Source: CAMPJU01 sp046566095 (GTDB lineage: Bacteria; Pseudomonadota; Gammaproteobacteria; Xanthomonadales; Xanthomonadaceae). From it: a stretch of DNA of 15,375 nucleotides. The number at the start of each line of letters is the position of its first letter. Position 1 is the first letter of the stretch. The notes beneath the pieces are model-generated. The model saw only the letters and a list, made by a program, of their open reading frames with translations, did no database searches and was not told the DNA's origin. The DNA is taken from positions 1 to 15,375 of the forward strand of contig JBKHXI010000156.1 in assembly GCA_046566095.1 (NCBI GenBank). The letters are read 5' to 3'. Position numbers and translations under genes: made by a program. Below are positions 6,840-12,716 of the stretch, in pieces.

Positions 6840-6878
6840 GGAAGATCCGCTTGCGCGGCACTGCCGCGCGGATCTTCC
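6840..6878. repeat. Long hairpin with asymmetric internal loop
   Basis: GGAAGATCC (6840-6848) pairs with 6870-6878 and GCGCGGCA (6853-6860) pairs with 6862-6869; four unpaired bases (GCTT) lie only on the left side. The total is 17 bp, far beyond chance, and it starts at the end of repeat copy 2. Read leftward it lies between the zinc-ribbon gene and the hydratase promoter, where it could stop read-through. Confidence 0.65.
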
Positions 6879-6882
6879 GAAC

Positions 6883-6903
6883 GCCCGGCGCTATGCGCCG
6901 GGC
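6883..6903. repeat. Perfect 9-bp GC hairpin
   Basis: GCCCGGCGC (6883-6891), loop TAT, and GCGCCGGGC (6895-6903). It stands 4 nt from the larger hairpin to its left, forming a double-hairpin block. Confidence 0.6.
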
Positions 6904-7039
6904 CGGACAGGCTGGGATGGGGGCGACGGGGCGGCAGTGGCTTCGGTGGAGTATGCGGGTCGAGTGGGTCGTGTCGACGCGCCACTCGGCCTGTTGCGGG
7001 TTGCCAAATGCGACCGGCTCCGGCCTGCCCCCACCCCAA

Positions 7040-7063
7040 CCCTCCCCCGCAAGCGGGGGAGGG
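7040..7063 (-). terminator. C/G hairpin repeat downstream of zinc-ribbon gene (copy 3)
   Basis: CCCTCCCCCGC (7040-7050) pairs perfectly with 7053-7063 (11 bp). It lies about 70 nt beyond the zinc-ribbon stop and is the same palindrome type as at 6715 and 6805, in a better preserved form. No T-run; it may terminate or protect the bactofilin/zinc-ribbon transcript. Confidence 0.45.
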
Positions 7064-7134
7064 GGTAATTCCTGCTTGGGAGGCGGCTATTCCGGGAAGG
7101 AGCTATTTCGGGCCCGGGAGCAAGGATCCCTCGC

Positions 7135-7506
7135 TCAGTGCCGCCCGCGGCGGCGGGCCTTGGCGCCGATGGCTTCGACCGCTTCGACCGAGACGCTGAA
7201 GCTGCGCGATTCGCCGGGGAACAGCGCGCCCACGCCGACCACGCGGCGCTCGAGCTCCTCGCCGCGCTCGTTGCGGATCGCCACGACCATCGTGTACTCG
7301 TAGGCGCCGGCCTCGGGCGCCTGGATGGTGCCTTCCACCTGCAGCGGCGAGAACCGGGCCGCGGCGGCGCCCTCGGCCGCCGCGGCGGAATCGAAGCGCA
7401 GATGTCCGCGACAGGCCGGGCAGACCGCGGCGCTGTCGAGGATGGTCGCCTTGCAGTGCGGGCACTGGCGGGTGGCGCCCGCGCTGCCCGGGCGGGCGTC
7501 GCTCAT
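7135..7506 (-). CDS. Zinc-ribbon protein of unknown function, paired with bactofilin
   Basis: A 123-residue cytoplasmic protein with no signal peptide or membrane segment. Residues 15-32 form a zinc ribbon: C15PHC18 and C29PAC32, followed by RGHLRFD. The rest (about 50-112) looks like a small beta domain: FSPLQVEGTIQAP, YEYTMVVAIRN, ELERRVVGVGALFPGESRSFSVSVEA, a pattern like the extracellular or FxLD-like beta-sandwich of transport/adaptor proteins, though I do not recognise a named family. The C-terminus is basic (KARRRGRH). Its ATG overlaps the bactofilin TGA by four bases (ATGA), so the two are translationally coupled, implying a joint role in envelope or cytoskeletal organisation. No function is assigned. 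Confidence 0.8.
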   Translation of the reverse strand: MSDARPGSAGATRQCPHCKATILDSAAVCPACRGHLRFDSAAAAEGAAAARFSPLQVEGTIQAPEAGAYEYTMVVAIRNERGEELERRVVGVGALFPGESRSFSVSVEAVEAIGAKARRRGRH

Positions 7507-8024
7507 GCGGCCGAGCCGTTCTCCCGGGCCTTGCCGGACTTGGCGTCGTCCCAGCCGAACTCGACCTGGCCACGCATGCGCGCGCCCGAGGCCACGGTCA
7601 GCGCGCCGGCCTTGAGGTCGCCGGACAGCACGCCGCCGGACAGCAGCTCGACCTGCCTGGCGGACTCGACGTTGCCCTCCAGCTCGCCGGCGATCACCAC
7701 CTTCTCGGCGCGCACGCCGCCGGTGACCTTGGCGCCGGGCTCGATGGTCAGGTTGCCCTGGACGTTGACGTCGCCCTTGAACTTGCCGGCGATGCGCACG
7801 TGGCCGGCGCCGTCGATCTTGCCCTCGATGGTCAGGTCGGCGGCGATCAGCGATTCCTTGAGCTCGGCCTGGGCGCGGCCGGCGGCCGGGGAGGTCGCGG
7901 GCGCCGGGGCGGGGGCGCGGTCGATCGCCGGCTCGGCTTCGTTGCGCGCGGCGGCTTCGTTGCCGAAGGGCGCGGGGGCGGCGCCGGGCTTGGCGGCGGG
8001 GACGGGATCTTTCCAGAGTGCCAT
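7503..8024 (-). CDS. Bactofilin (polymer-forming cytoskeletal protein)
   Basis: A 173-residue bactofilin. After a MALWKDP start and a disordered Ala/Pro-rich segment (about 8-50), residues about 55-155 show the repeating short strands of the bactofilin beta-helix: LIAADLTIEGKIDGAGHVRIAG, GDVNVQGNLTIEPGAKVTG, VRAEKVVIAGELEG and so on, with regularly spaced G and V/I. The short C-terminal tail is charged. Bactofilins self-assemble without nucleotides into filaments attached to the inner membrane and position cell-wall, motility or stalk machinery. An AGGA lies about 7 nt before the ATG. It precedes, and overlaps by four bases, the zinc-ribbon gene; the MCC beta gene ends 150 nt upstream. No M23 peptidase gene, a frequent bactofilin partner, is seen here. 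Confidence 0.9.
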   Translation of the reverse strand: MALWKDPVPAAKPGAAPAPFGNEAAARNEAEPAIDRAPAPAPATSPAAGRAQAELKESLIAADLTIEGKIDGAGHVRIAGKFKGDVNVQGNLTIEPGAKVTGGVRAEKVVIAGELEGNVESARQVELLSGGVLSGDLKAGALTVASGARMRGQVEFGWDDAKSGKARENGSAA

Positions 8025-8174
8025 GGCGGTGTCCTGTGCGTGCGGTTGTACGTGCGGGTTGGAGCAGGGGAAGCCGAGGCTAGCACCGCTTCACGCGGCA
8101 TTGACGGGCCCGCTTCAGCTTCCAGACAGGTGGCGGGCGGCGATCTGTGCGCGCGGTCGCGGTTTGACGGCCGG

Positions 8175-9785
8175 TCACATCCGGAACACGCCGAAGCGCG
8201 GGCGTGCGTCGATCGGGGCGTTCAGGGAAGCCGACAGGCCCAGGCCCAGCACCCGGCGGGTGTCGGCCGGATCGATGATGCCGTCGTCCCACAGCCGCGC
8301 GGTGGCGTACCAGGGGCTGCCCTGGGATTCGTACTGGTCGCGGATCGGGGCCTTGAAGGCCTCCTCGTCCTCCGCGCTCCAGTCCTGGCCGCGTGCCTCC
8401 AGGCCGTCGCGCTTGACCGTGGCCAGCACGCTGGCCGCCTGCTCGCCGCCCATCACGCTGATCCGCGCGTTCGGCCACATCCACAGGAAGCGGCCGCCGT
8501 AGGCGCGCCCGCACATCGCGTAGTTGCCGGCGCCGAACGAGCCGCCGATGACCACGGTGAACTTCGGCACGTGCGAGCAGGCCACCGCGGTGACCATCTT
8601 CGCCCCGTCCTTGGCGATGCCGGCGTTCTCGTACTTGCGGCCGACCATGAAGCCGGTGATGTTCTGCAGGAACACCAGCGGGATCCCGCGCTGGTTGCAC
8701 AGCTCGATGAAGTGCGCGCCCTTGAGCGCGGACTCGGAAAAGAGGATGCCGTTGTTGGCGACGATGCCGACCGGGTAGCCGTGCAGGTGGGCGAAGCCGG
8801 TGACCAGGGTCTTGCCGTAGCGCGCCTTGAACTCCTGCAGCTCGCTGCCGTCGACGATGCGCGCGATCACTTCGCGGATGTCGAACGGCCGGCGGGTGTC
8901 CTTCGGCACGATGCCGTACAGCTCCTCGGCCGGGTACAGCGGCTCGCGCGGCTCGCGGGTGGCGACCGGCAGGACCTTGCGGCGGTTGAAGCCGGCGACG
9001 ATGTCGCGCGCGATCTGCAGTGCGTGGCGGTCGTCCTCGGCGAAATGGTCGGCCACGCCCGAGACGGACGTGTGCACGTCGGCCCCGCCCAGCGCCTCGG
9101 CGTCGACCACCTCGCCGGTCGCGGCCTTCACCAGCGGCGGGCCGCCGAGGAAGATCGTGCCCTGTTCCCTGACGATGACGCTCTCGTCGCACATCGCCGG
9201 CACGTAGGCGCCGCCGGCGGTGCAGCTGCCCATCACCACCGCCACCTGCGGGATGTTCTCTGCGCTCATCCGTGCCTGGTTGTAGAAGATCCGGCCGAAG
9301 TGCTCTCTGTCGGGGAACACCTCGTCCTGCAGCGGCAGGAACGCGCCGCCCGAGTCGACCAGGTAGATGCACGGCAGCCGGTTCTCGCGCGCGATCTCCT
9401 GCGCGCGCAGGTGCTTCTTGACCGTCATCGGGAAGTAGGTGCCGCCCTTGACCGTGGCGTCGTTGGCCACGACCACCACTTCCTGCCCCAGCACCCGGCC
9501 GATGCCGCAGACCATCCCGGCCGCGGGGGCGGCGCCGTCGTACATGTCCTCGGCCGCCAGCGGGGCGATTTCCAGGAACGGCGAGCCCGGGTCGAGCAGG
9601 GCGGCGATGCGGTCGCGGGCCAGCAGCTTGCCGCGTTCGACGTGCTTCTCGCGGGCCTTCTCGCCGCCGCCCTCGGCCGCGCGCGCCAGCCTGCGGTCGA
9701 GTTCCTCGACCAGCGAGCGGTGGTAGGCCGCGTTGTCGCGGAATTCCTGCGAGCGCGGATCCAGTTGCGAATCGATAACGGGCAT
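8175..9785 (-). CDS. liuB: Methylcrotonyl-CoA carboxylase beta subunit (carboxyltransferase)
   Basis: A 536-residue carboxyltransferase of the length and layout of MCC beta. The N-terminal half holds RERIDRL-type sequence (KLLARDRIAALLDPGSPFLEI), GGTYFPMTVKKHLRAQEIA and the oxyanion-hole segment GSCTAGGAYVPAMCDE. The C-terminal half holds NITGFMVGRKYE, IGGSFGAGNYAMCGRAY and FLWMWPNARISVMGGEQAA. These segments (notably GGTYFPMTVKKH and the FLWMWPNA region) separate MCC beta from propionyl-CoA carboxylase beta. It transfers the carboxyl group from biotin on the alpha subunit to 3-methylcrotonyl-CoA. The ATG at 9785 gives the typical MPVIDSQLDPRS start, though no good ribosome binding site is visible. 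It is separated from its alpha partner by bactofilin, zinc-ribbon and hydratase genes. Confidence 0.94.
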   Translation of the reverse strand: MPVIDSQLDPRSQEFRDNAAYHRSLVEELDRRLARAAEGGGEKAREKHVERGKLLARDRIAALLDPGSPFLEIAPLAAEDMYDGAAPAAGMVCGIGRVLGQEVVVVANDATVKGGTYFPMTVKKHLRAQEIARENRLPCIYLVDSGGAFLPLQDEVFPDREHFGRIFYNQARMSAENIPQVAVVMGSCTAGGAYVPAMCDESVIVREQGTIFLGGPPLVKAATGEVVDAEALGGADVHTSVSGVADHFAEDDRHALQIARDIVAGFNRRKVLPVATREPREPLYPAEELYGIVPKDTRRPFDIREVIARIVDGSELQEFKARYGKTLVTGFAHLHGYPVGIVANNGILFSESALKGAHFIELCNQRGIPLVFLQNITGFMVGRKYENAGIAKDGAKMVTAVACSHVPKFTVVIGGSFGAGNYAMCGRAYGGRFLWMWPNARISVMGGEQAASVLATVKRDGLEARGQDWSAEDEEAFKAPIRDQYESQGSPWYATARLWDDGIIDPADTRRVLGLGLSASLNAPIDARPRFGVFRM

Positions 9786-9865
9786 CGGTCACGGCATCGG
9801 CGGCGAACGCGGCATCAAAGCACAAAGCGCGCACCCCGGCCAACCGCCCGCGCCCGCCACCTCCC

Positions 9866-9943
9866 GCAGGCGCGCCCCTTGGGCGCGATGCCCGTGCTTG
9901 TCGGTGTGCGGGGCAAGCCATCGCGGGCAAGGCCCGCTCCTAC
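9866..9943. repeat. REP-like inverted pair 1
   Basis: A minus-strand element starting GTAGGAGCGGGCC at 9943 runs to about 9897 (GCGATGGCTTGCCCCGCACA in its second half). A partial plus-strand copy faces it at 9866-9890 (GCGCCCCTTGGGCGCGATG, with a mutated GTAG head). Each has a GTAG-type head followed by an imperfect palindrome, the layout of RAYT-mobilised REP elements. Confidence 0.65.
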
Positions 9944-9979
9944 GGCGCAGGTAAGCCCGCGCCCATGGCCCCATGACCC

Positions 9980-10059
9980 GTAGGAGCGCCCCTTGGGCGC
10001 GATGACCGCGCCCTGTCGGTGGACGGGGCAAGCCGATCGCGGGCAAGGGGCGCTCCTAC
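9980..10059. repeat. REP-like inverted pair 2
   Basis: Plus copy 9980-10002 opens GTAGGAGCGCCCC; minus copy 10037-10059 is its near complement, with both GTAG heads at the outer ends. Together with pair 1 it fills most of the 350-bp gap between the MCC beta start (9785) and the lipoprotein stop (10136). Confidence 0.7.
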
Positions 10060-10080
10060 GGGGCGATGCGGGCCAAAGAG

Positions 10081-10104
10081 GTAGGCCCGCCGAAGCGGGC
10101 CTAC
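10081..10104 (-). terminator. Terminator hairpin with UUCG tetraloop for the 118-aa lipoprotein
   Basis: GTAGGCCCGC (10081-10090) and GCGGGCCTAC (10095-10104) form a perfect 10-bp stem. In the minus-strand RNA the loop is C(UUCG)G, an exceptionally stable tetraloop, and the stem is followed by CTCTTT. It lies 31 nt past the lipoprotein stop. The arms also start with GTAG, so it may be a domesticated REP-like palindrome. Confidence 0.65.
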
Positions 10105-10135
10105 CGTACTGCGTACTGCGATCGAAGCGCTGGGG

Positions 10136-10492
10136 TCAGTCGCGGACTTCTGCGGCGGCTTCGGCCTCGGCTTCGGCCTGCTCGCGGCGCATCTTCTCGG
10201 CGACGGTCTCGGCGCCCGAGGCGATGCTCTCGGCGGCGCCGGCCTTGCCTTCCTCGTAGGCGCGCTGGACCGGGTCGGCGGCGGCGTCGACCGCGGCGGC
10301 GGCGGCACCGGCGGCGGCGGCGGTTCCGGCAACGGCGGCCTCGCCGGCCGACTGCGCGGCGGCACCGGCCTGCTCGGCCGCGATCTCCGCCTGCGCGGCG
10401 GCCTCGTTGGCCTCCTGCTCGGCGGTCGGCGAGTTGCAGGCGGCCAGGGCGAAGGCGCTGGCGGCCAGGATGATCGAAAGCTTGGTGTTCAT
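10136..10492 (-). CDS. Alanine-rich small lipoprotein (118 aa)
   Basis: A 118-residue predicted lipoprotein. The signal sequence MNTKLSIILAASAFALAAC ends in lipobox L-A-A-C with lipidated C19; the +2 residue is Asn, not Asp, suggesting outer-membrane sorting by the E. coli Lol rule. The mature 100 residues are mostly Ala, Glu and Gln in continuous helix-like sequence (EQEANEAAAQAEIAAEQAG), with a hydrophobic Ala/Gly middle and a charged C-terminus (KMRREQAEAEAEAAAEVRD), consistent with an alanine coiled coil. AGGAG lies 6 nt before the ATG at 10492. A longer frame upstream is not used. The gene is next to a second lipoprotein of the same style, each with its own terminator. No family or function is recognised. 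Confidence 0.8.
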   Translation of the reverse strand: MNTKLSIILAASAFALAACNSPTAEQEANEAAAQAEIAAEQAGAAAQSAGEAAVAGTAAAAGAAAAAVDAAADPVQRAYEEGKAGAAESIASGAETVAEKMRREQAEAEAEAAAEVRD

Positions 10493-10684
10493 GGTTGCTC
10501 CTGTGTGTCGGCAGTCAATTGCGTCGTGCCGGAACGCTGCCGGCGCCGCGAATGATTCCGCCCCGTCCTGTAAAGCGATGTGAAGACGTTCCATGCCGCG
10601 GCCTTGCCCGGGCCACAGCACCGCGCCCGCAGCCGGGCATCCATCCCGATCCGGTTCCCGTGCACGATCCCTCGGTGGCAGGAA

Positions 10685-10741
10685 CTGCGTCAGCTGCGAC
10701 CCCGGAATGCTCGACCCGCGCGGTGGTCGCAGCTGACGCAG
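10685..10741. repeat. 17-bp perfect inverted repeat
   Basis: CTGCGTCAGCTGCGACC (10685-10701) and its exact complement (10725-10741) flank a 23-nt spacer; three further pairs follow one outer mismatch. It is unrelated in sequence to the GTAG elements and sits mid-gap, so it may be another dispersed repeat family or an operator-like site. Confidence 0.7.
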
Positions 10742-10790
10742 CTCCCTGCAGGGCAAGGTGGGCGGACGCGTGTCGGCCGTCTCCAGAAAG

Positions 10791-10822
10791 ACGAATGCCG
10801 CCGGCAAGCCGGCGGCATTCGT
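10791..10822 (-). terminator. Intrinsic terminator of the 98-aa lipoprotein
   Basis: ACGAATGCCGCCGGC (10791-10805) pairs perfectly with 10808-10822 (15 bp). On the minus strand the stem is followed by CTTTCT. It lies 38 nt past the lipoprotein stop at 10860. Confidence 0.7.
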
Positions 10823-10859
10823 GACCGGTGGACCCGAAGGCCCCGGACTTGCGTCGGGC

Positions 10860-11156
10860 TTATTCGCCCTCGGCAGCCTGGTCGGCGGCCTCTTCGGCCT
10901 GCTCGGCGGCGTCTTCCAGGTCCGCGGCGGCGTCCGGCAGGCCGGCAGCGGCGGCGTCGGCGGCGGCGTCGGCAGCCATGGCGGCGGCGTCGGCGGCGGC
11001 CTGGGCCTCGTTGGTGCCGGCCATGTCGGCGTTGGCCTGGGCCTCGGCAGCGGCGTCGGCGGCGTCAGCGGCCGACTCGTTGGCGCGGTCCTGGTTCGAG
11101 CAGGCGGCCAGGGCGAAGCCCAGGGCCACGGCAAGCAGAGCCTTGTTGATGGTCAT
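10860..11156 (-). CDS. Alanine/acid-rich small lipoprotein (98 aa)
   Basis: A 98-residue predicted lipoprotein. MTINKALLAVALGFALAAC ends in L-A-A-C with lipidated C19 and +2 Ser (outer-membrane type by the E. coli rule). The mature 80 residues are about half alanine with Asp/Glu every three to four positions (AADAADAAAEAQANAD, EDAAEQAEEAADQAAEGE). They contain a single arginine and no lysine, so the chain is strongly acidic and probably one long alanine-zipper helix. The missing C-terminal lysine argues against Braun-type attachment to peptidoglycan. The start at 11156 has GAGGA about 9 nt upstream, a near-consensus promoter and its own terminator; an upstream in-frame ATG would bury the signal peptide. 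It resembles the neighbouring 118-aa lipoprotein in layout, suggesting a diverged tandem pair. Function unknown. Confidence 0.82.
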   Translation of the reverse strand: MTINKALLAVALGFALAACSNQDRANESAADAADAAAEAQANADMAGTNEAQAAADAAAMAADAAADAAAAGLPDAAADLEDAAEQAEEAADQAAEGE

Positions 11157-11209
11157 GATCAGATGTCCTCGTCGATTGGTATGGCAACGCGCGGATGCGC
11201 GCCGGCAAC

Positions 11210-11237
11210 ATGATGACAAGGCGCATCCGGCTGTCAA
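11210..11237 (-). promoter_or_regulatory. Sigma-70-type promoter of the 98-aa lipoprotein
   Basis: On the minus strand a perfect TTGACA (11237-11232) and CATCAT (11215-11210, four of six) are 16 nt apart, leaving a leader of about 45 nt to the ATG at 11156. This is the best promoter in the window and suggests strong constitutive expression. Confidence 0.6.
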
Positions 11238-11345
11238 GCGCCGCCGCGTTGGTTTTTCGTAAAACCCCGGAAATTCCTCAGCCGGGGGCCGGGATTGTCC
11301 GGGAAATGTGAGGGCGCCGTCCGTCGGCTGGCGCTTGACACGGGC

Positions 11346-12521
11346 TCAGGGGATCTCTACCGCGATCGCGGTCGCCTCGCCGCCGCCGATGCACAGCGAG
11401 GCCACGCCGCGCCGGCCGCCGCGGGCCTTGAGCGCATGCAGCAGGGTCACCAGCAGGCGCGCGCCGCTGGCGCCGATCGGGTGGCCGAGGGCGACCGCGC
11501 CGCCGTTGACGTTGAGCCGCTCGTGCGGGATGCCCAGGTCCTGCATCGGCGCCATCGCCACGCAGGAGAAGGCCTCGTTGACCTCGAACAGGTCGACGTC
11601 CTCGACCTTCCAGCCGGCCTTGTCGAGCACCTTGCGCAGCGCGTCCACCGGCGCGGTGGTGAACCACTCCGGGTCCTGCGAATGGGTGGAATGGGCGACG
11701 ATCCGCGCCAGCGGCTGCAGACCGCGCGTCTTCGCCTCGTCGGCCGACATCACCACCAGCGCCGCGGCGCCGTCGGAGATCTTGGACGAGGAGGCCGCGG
11801 TCAGCACGCCTTCCTTGCCGAAGGCCGGGCGCAGGCCCGGGATCTTGGCGGTGTCGATCCGGCCCGGTTCCTCGTCGGTGTCGACCACGGTCTCGCCCTT
11901 GCGGCCCTTGACCGTGACCGGGACGATCTCGTCCTTGAACGAGCCGTCCGAGACCGCGCGCTGCGCGCGCTTGACGCTCTCCTCGGAGAAGGCGTCGAGC
12001 GCGGCGCGGTCGAACGCGTACTTGCTGCAGGCCATGTCGCCGAACACGCCCATCGCCTTGCCGTCGTAGGGATTGGTCAGGCCGTCCCAGGCCATGTGGT
12101 CGAGGAACTCGGCGCTGCCGTAGCGGATGCCGGTGCGCGCGCCGTTGACCAGGTGCGGGGCGTTGGTCATCGACTCCATGCCGCCGGCGACCACCACGCG
12201 GGCCGAACCGGCCTTGACCAGGTCGTGCGCCAGCATCACCGCCTTCATGCCCGAACCGCAGACCTTGTTGATGGTGGTGCAGCCGGCCGAGGTCGGGATG
12301 CCCGCGGCGATCGCCGCCTGCCGCGCCGGCGCCTGGCCCAGGCCCGCGGGCAGCACGCAGCCCATCAGCACCTCGTCGACCTGGTCGGGCGCGACCCCGG
12401 CATGCGCGAGCGCGCCGGTGATCGCGGCCGCGCCGAGGGTGGGGGTCGGCACGCCGGTGAACTGGCCGAGGAAAGAACCGATGGCGGTGCGCTTGCCGCC
12501 GACGATGACGATGTCGGACAT
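11346..12521 (-). CDS. Acetyl-CoA C-acetyltransferase (thiolase)
   Basis: A 391-residue biosynthetic-type thiolase with all active-site elements: acyl-accepting C88 in INKVCGSGMKA, the general-base H347 in NVNGGAVALGHPIGASG, and C377 in SLCIGGGEATA near the C-terminus. It interconverts two acetyl-CoA and acetoacetyl-CoA in the cytoplasm. In a leucine-degradation setting it would complete the pathway by cleaving acetoacetyl-CoA derived from acetoacetate; a role in isoleucine or fatty-acid breakdown or polyhydroxyalkanoate supply cannot be excluded. The ATG at 12521 has GGAG about 9 nt upstream. It lies between isovaleryl-CoA dehydrogenase (195 nt upstream, with a REP-like hairpin between) and the lipoprotein pair, so it is probably transcribed separately. 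Confidence 0.93.
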   Translation of the reverse strand: MSDIVIVGGKRTAIGSFLGQFTGVPTPTLGAAAITGALAHAGVAPDQVDEVLMGCVLPAGLGQAPARQAAIAAGIPTSAGCTTINKVCGSGMKAVMLAHDLVKAGSARVVVAGGMESMTNAPHLVNGARTGIRYGSAEFLDHMAWDGLTNPYDGKAMGVFGDMACSKYAFDRAALDAFSEESVKRAQRAVSDGSFKDEIVPVTVKGRKGETVVDTDEEPGRIDTAKIPGLRPAFGKEGVLTAASSSKISDGAAALVVMSADEAKTRGLQPLARIVAHSTHSQDPEWFTTAPVDALRKVLDKAGWKVEDVDLFEVNEAFSCVAMAPMQDLGIPHERLNVNGGAVALGHPIGASGARLLVTLLHALKARGGRRGVASLCIGGGEATAIAVEIP

Positions 12522-12637
12522 GGGGGACTCCAGTGCGGTGCGGGCCGGCCGGTGCCGGAACCCTCCGATTATGGCCCCGCGTGCTGCAGCGCCGCAAACC
12601 GGGTCCGCGCCTCAAGGGAGCATGTGCCCCCCTGCCC

Positions 12638-12697
12638 GTAGGAGCGCCCCTTGGGCGCGAAAGCCGCGCCGGCATCGCGCCCAAGGGGTGCTCCTAC
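12638..12697. repeat. REP-like inverted pair 3, likely terminator of isovaleryl-CoA dehydrogenase
   Basis: 12638-12660 opens GTAGGAGCGCCCC and pairs with 12675-12697 over 23 bp with one mismatch and a 14-nt loop. GTAG heads are at the outer ends. It begins 20 nt beyond the dehydrogenase stop and could end that transcript before the thiolase gene. Confidence 0.75.
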
Positions 12698-12716
12698 GGA
12701 TTCGGGCAGGCCTGGC

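Larger units (their letters stand above)
6651..7134. other. 484-bp gene-free gap filled with hairpin repeats
   Basis: No credible gene is seen; open frames crossing it encode repeat-derived Pro/Arg-rich peptides. It contains, from left to right, a possible -10 element for the hydratase, two direct copies of a C/G hairpin repeat (6715 and 6805), a long 17-bp-type hairpin (6840-6878), a 9-bp hairpin (6883-6903), and a third C/G hairpin (7040-7063). The stretch 6904-7039 shows nothing I can identify. Confidence 0.7.
10493..10859. other. 367-bp gap between the two lipoprotein genes
   Basis: No gene is supported. It contains the terminator of the upstream lipoprotein (10791-10822) and a 17-bp inverted repeat (10685-10741). 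The remainder near 10493-10680 presumably carries the promoter of the second lipoprotein; an imperfect TTTACA is present on the minus strand, but I find no matching -10. Confidence 0.6.

Noticed and set aside
7138..9983. Long plus-strand open frames opposite zinc-ribbon, bactofilin and MCC beta genes
   Set aside because: No conserved motifs; low-complexity Ala/Gly/Arg/His sequence mirroring real genes on the minus strand.
9866..10104. Possible CRISPR array from the cluster of short repeats
   Set aside because: Repeats are palindromes in inverted orientation with irregular spacing and variable length, and no cas gene is present.
10136..11134. 332-codon frame that would fuse the 118-aa lipoprotein to a Pro/Thr-rich N-terminus
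   Set aside because: The extension crosses the neighbouring lipoprotein gene in another frame, its terminator and an inverted repeat; the internal ATG at 10492 has AGGAG and begins a textbook lipoprotein signal.
11251..11266. GGTTTT-TCGT-AAAACC as a terminator for the thiolase
   Set aside because: Only six mostly A-T pairs, about 80 nt past the stop and just upstream of the lipoprotein promoter; too weak to call.
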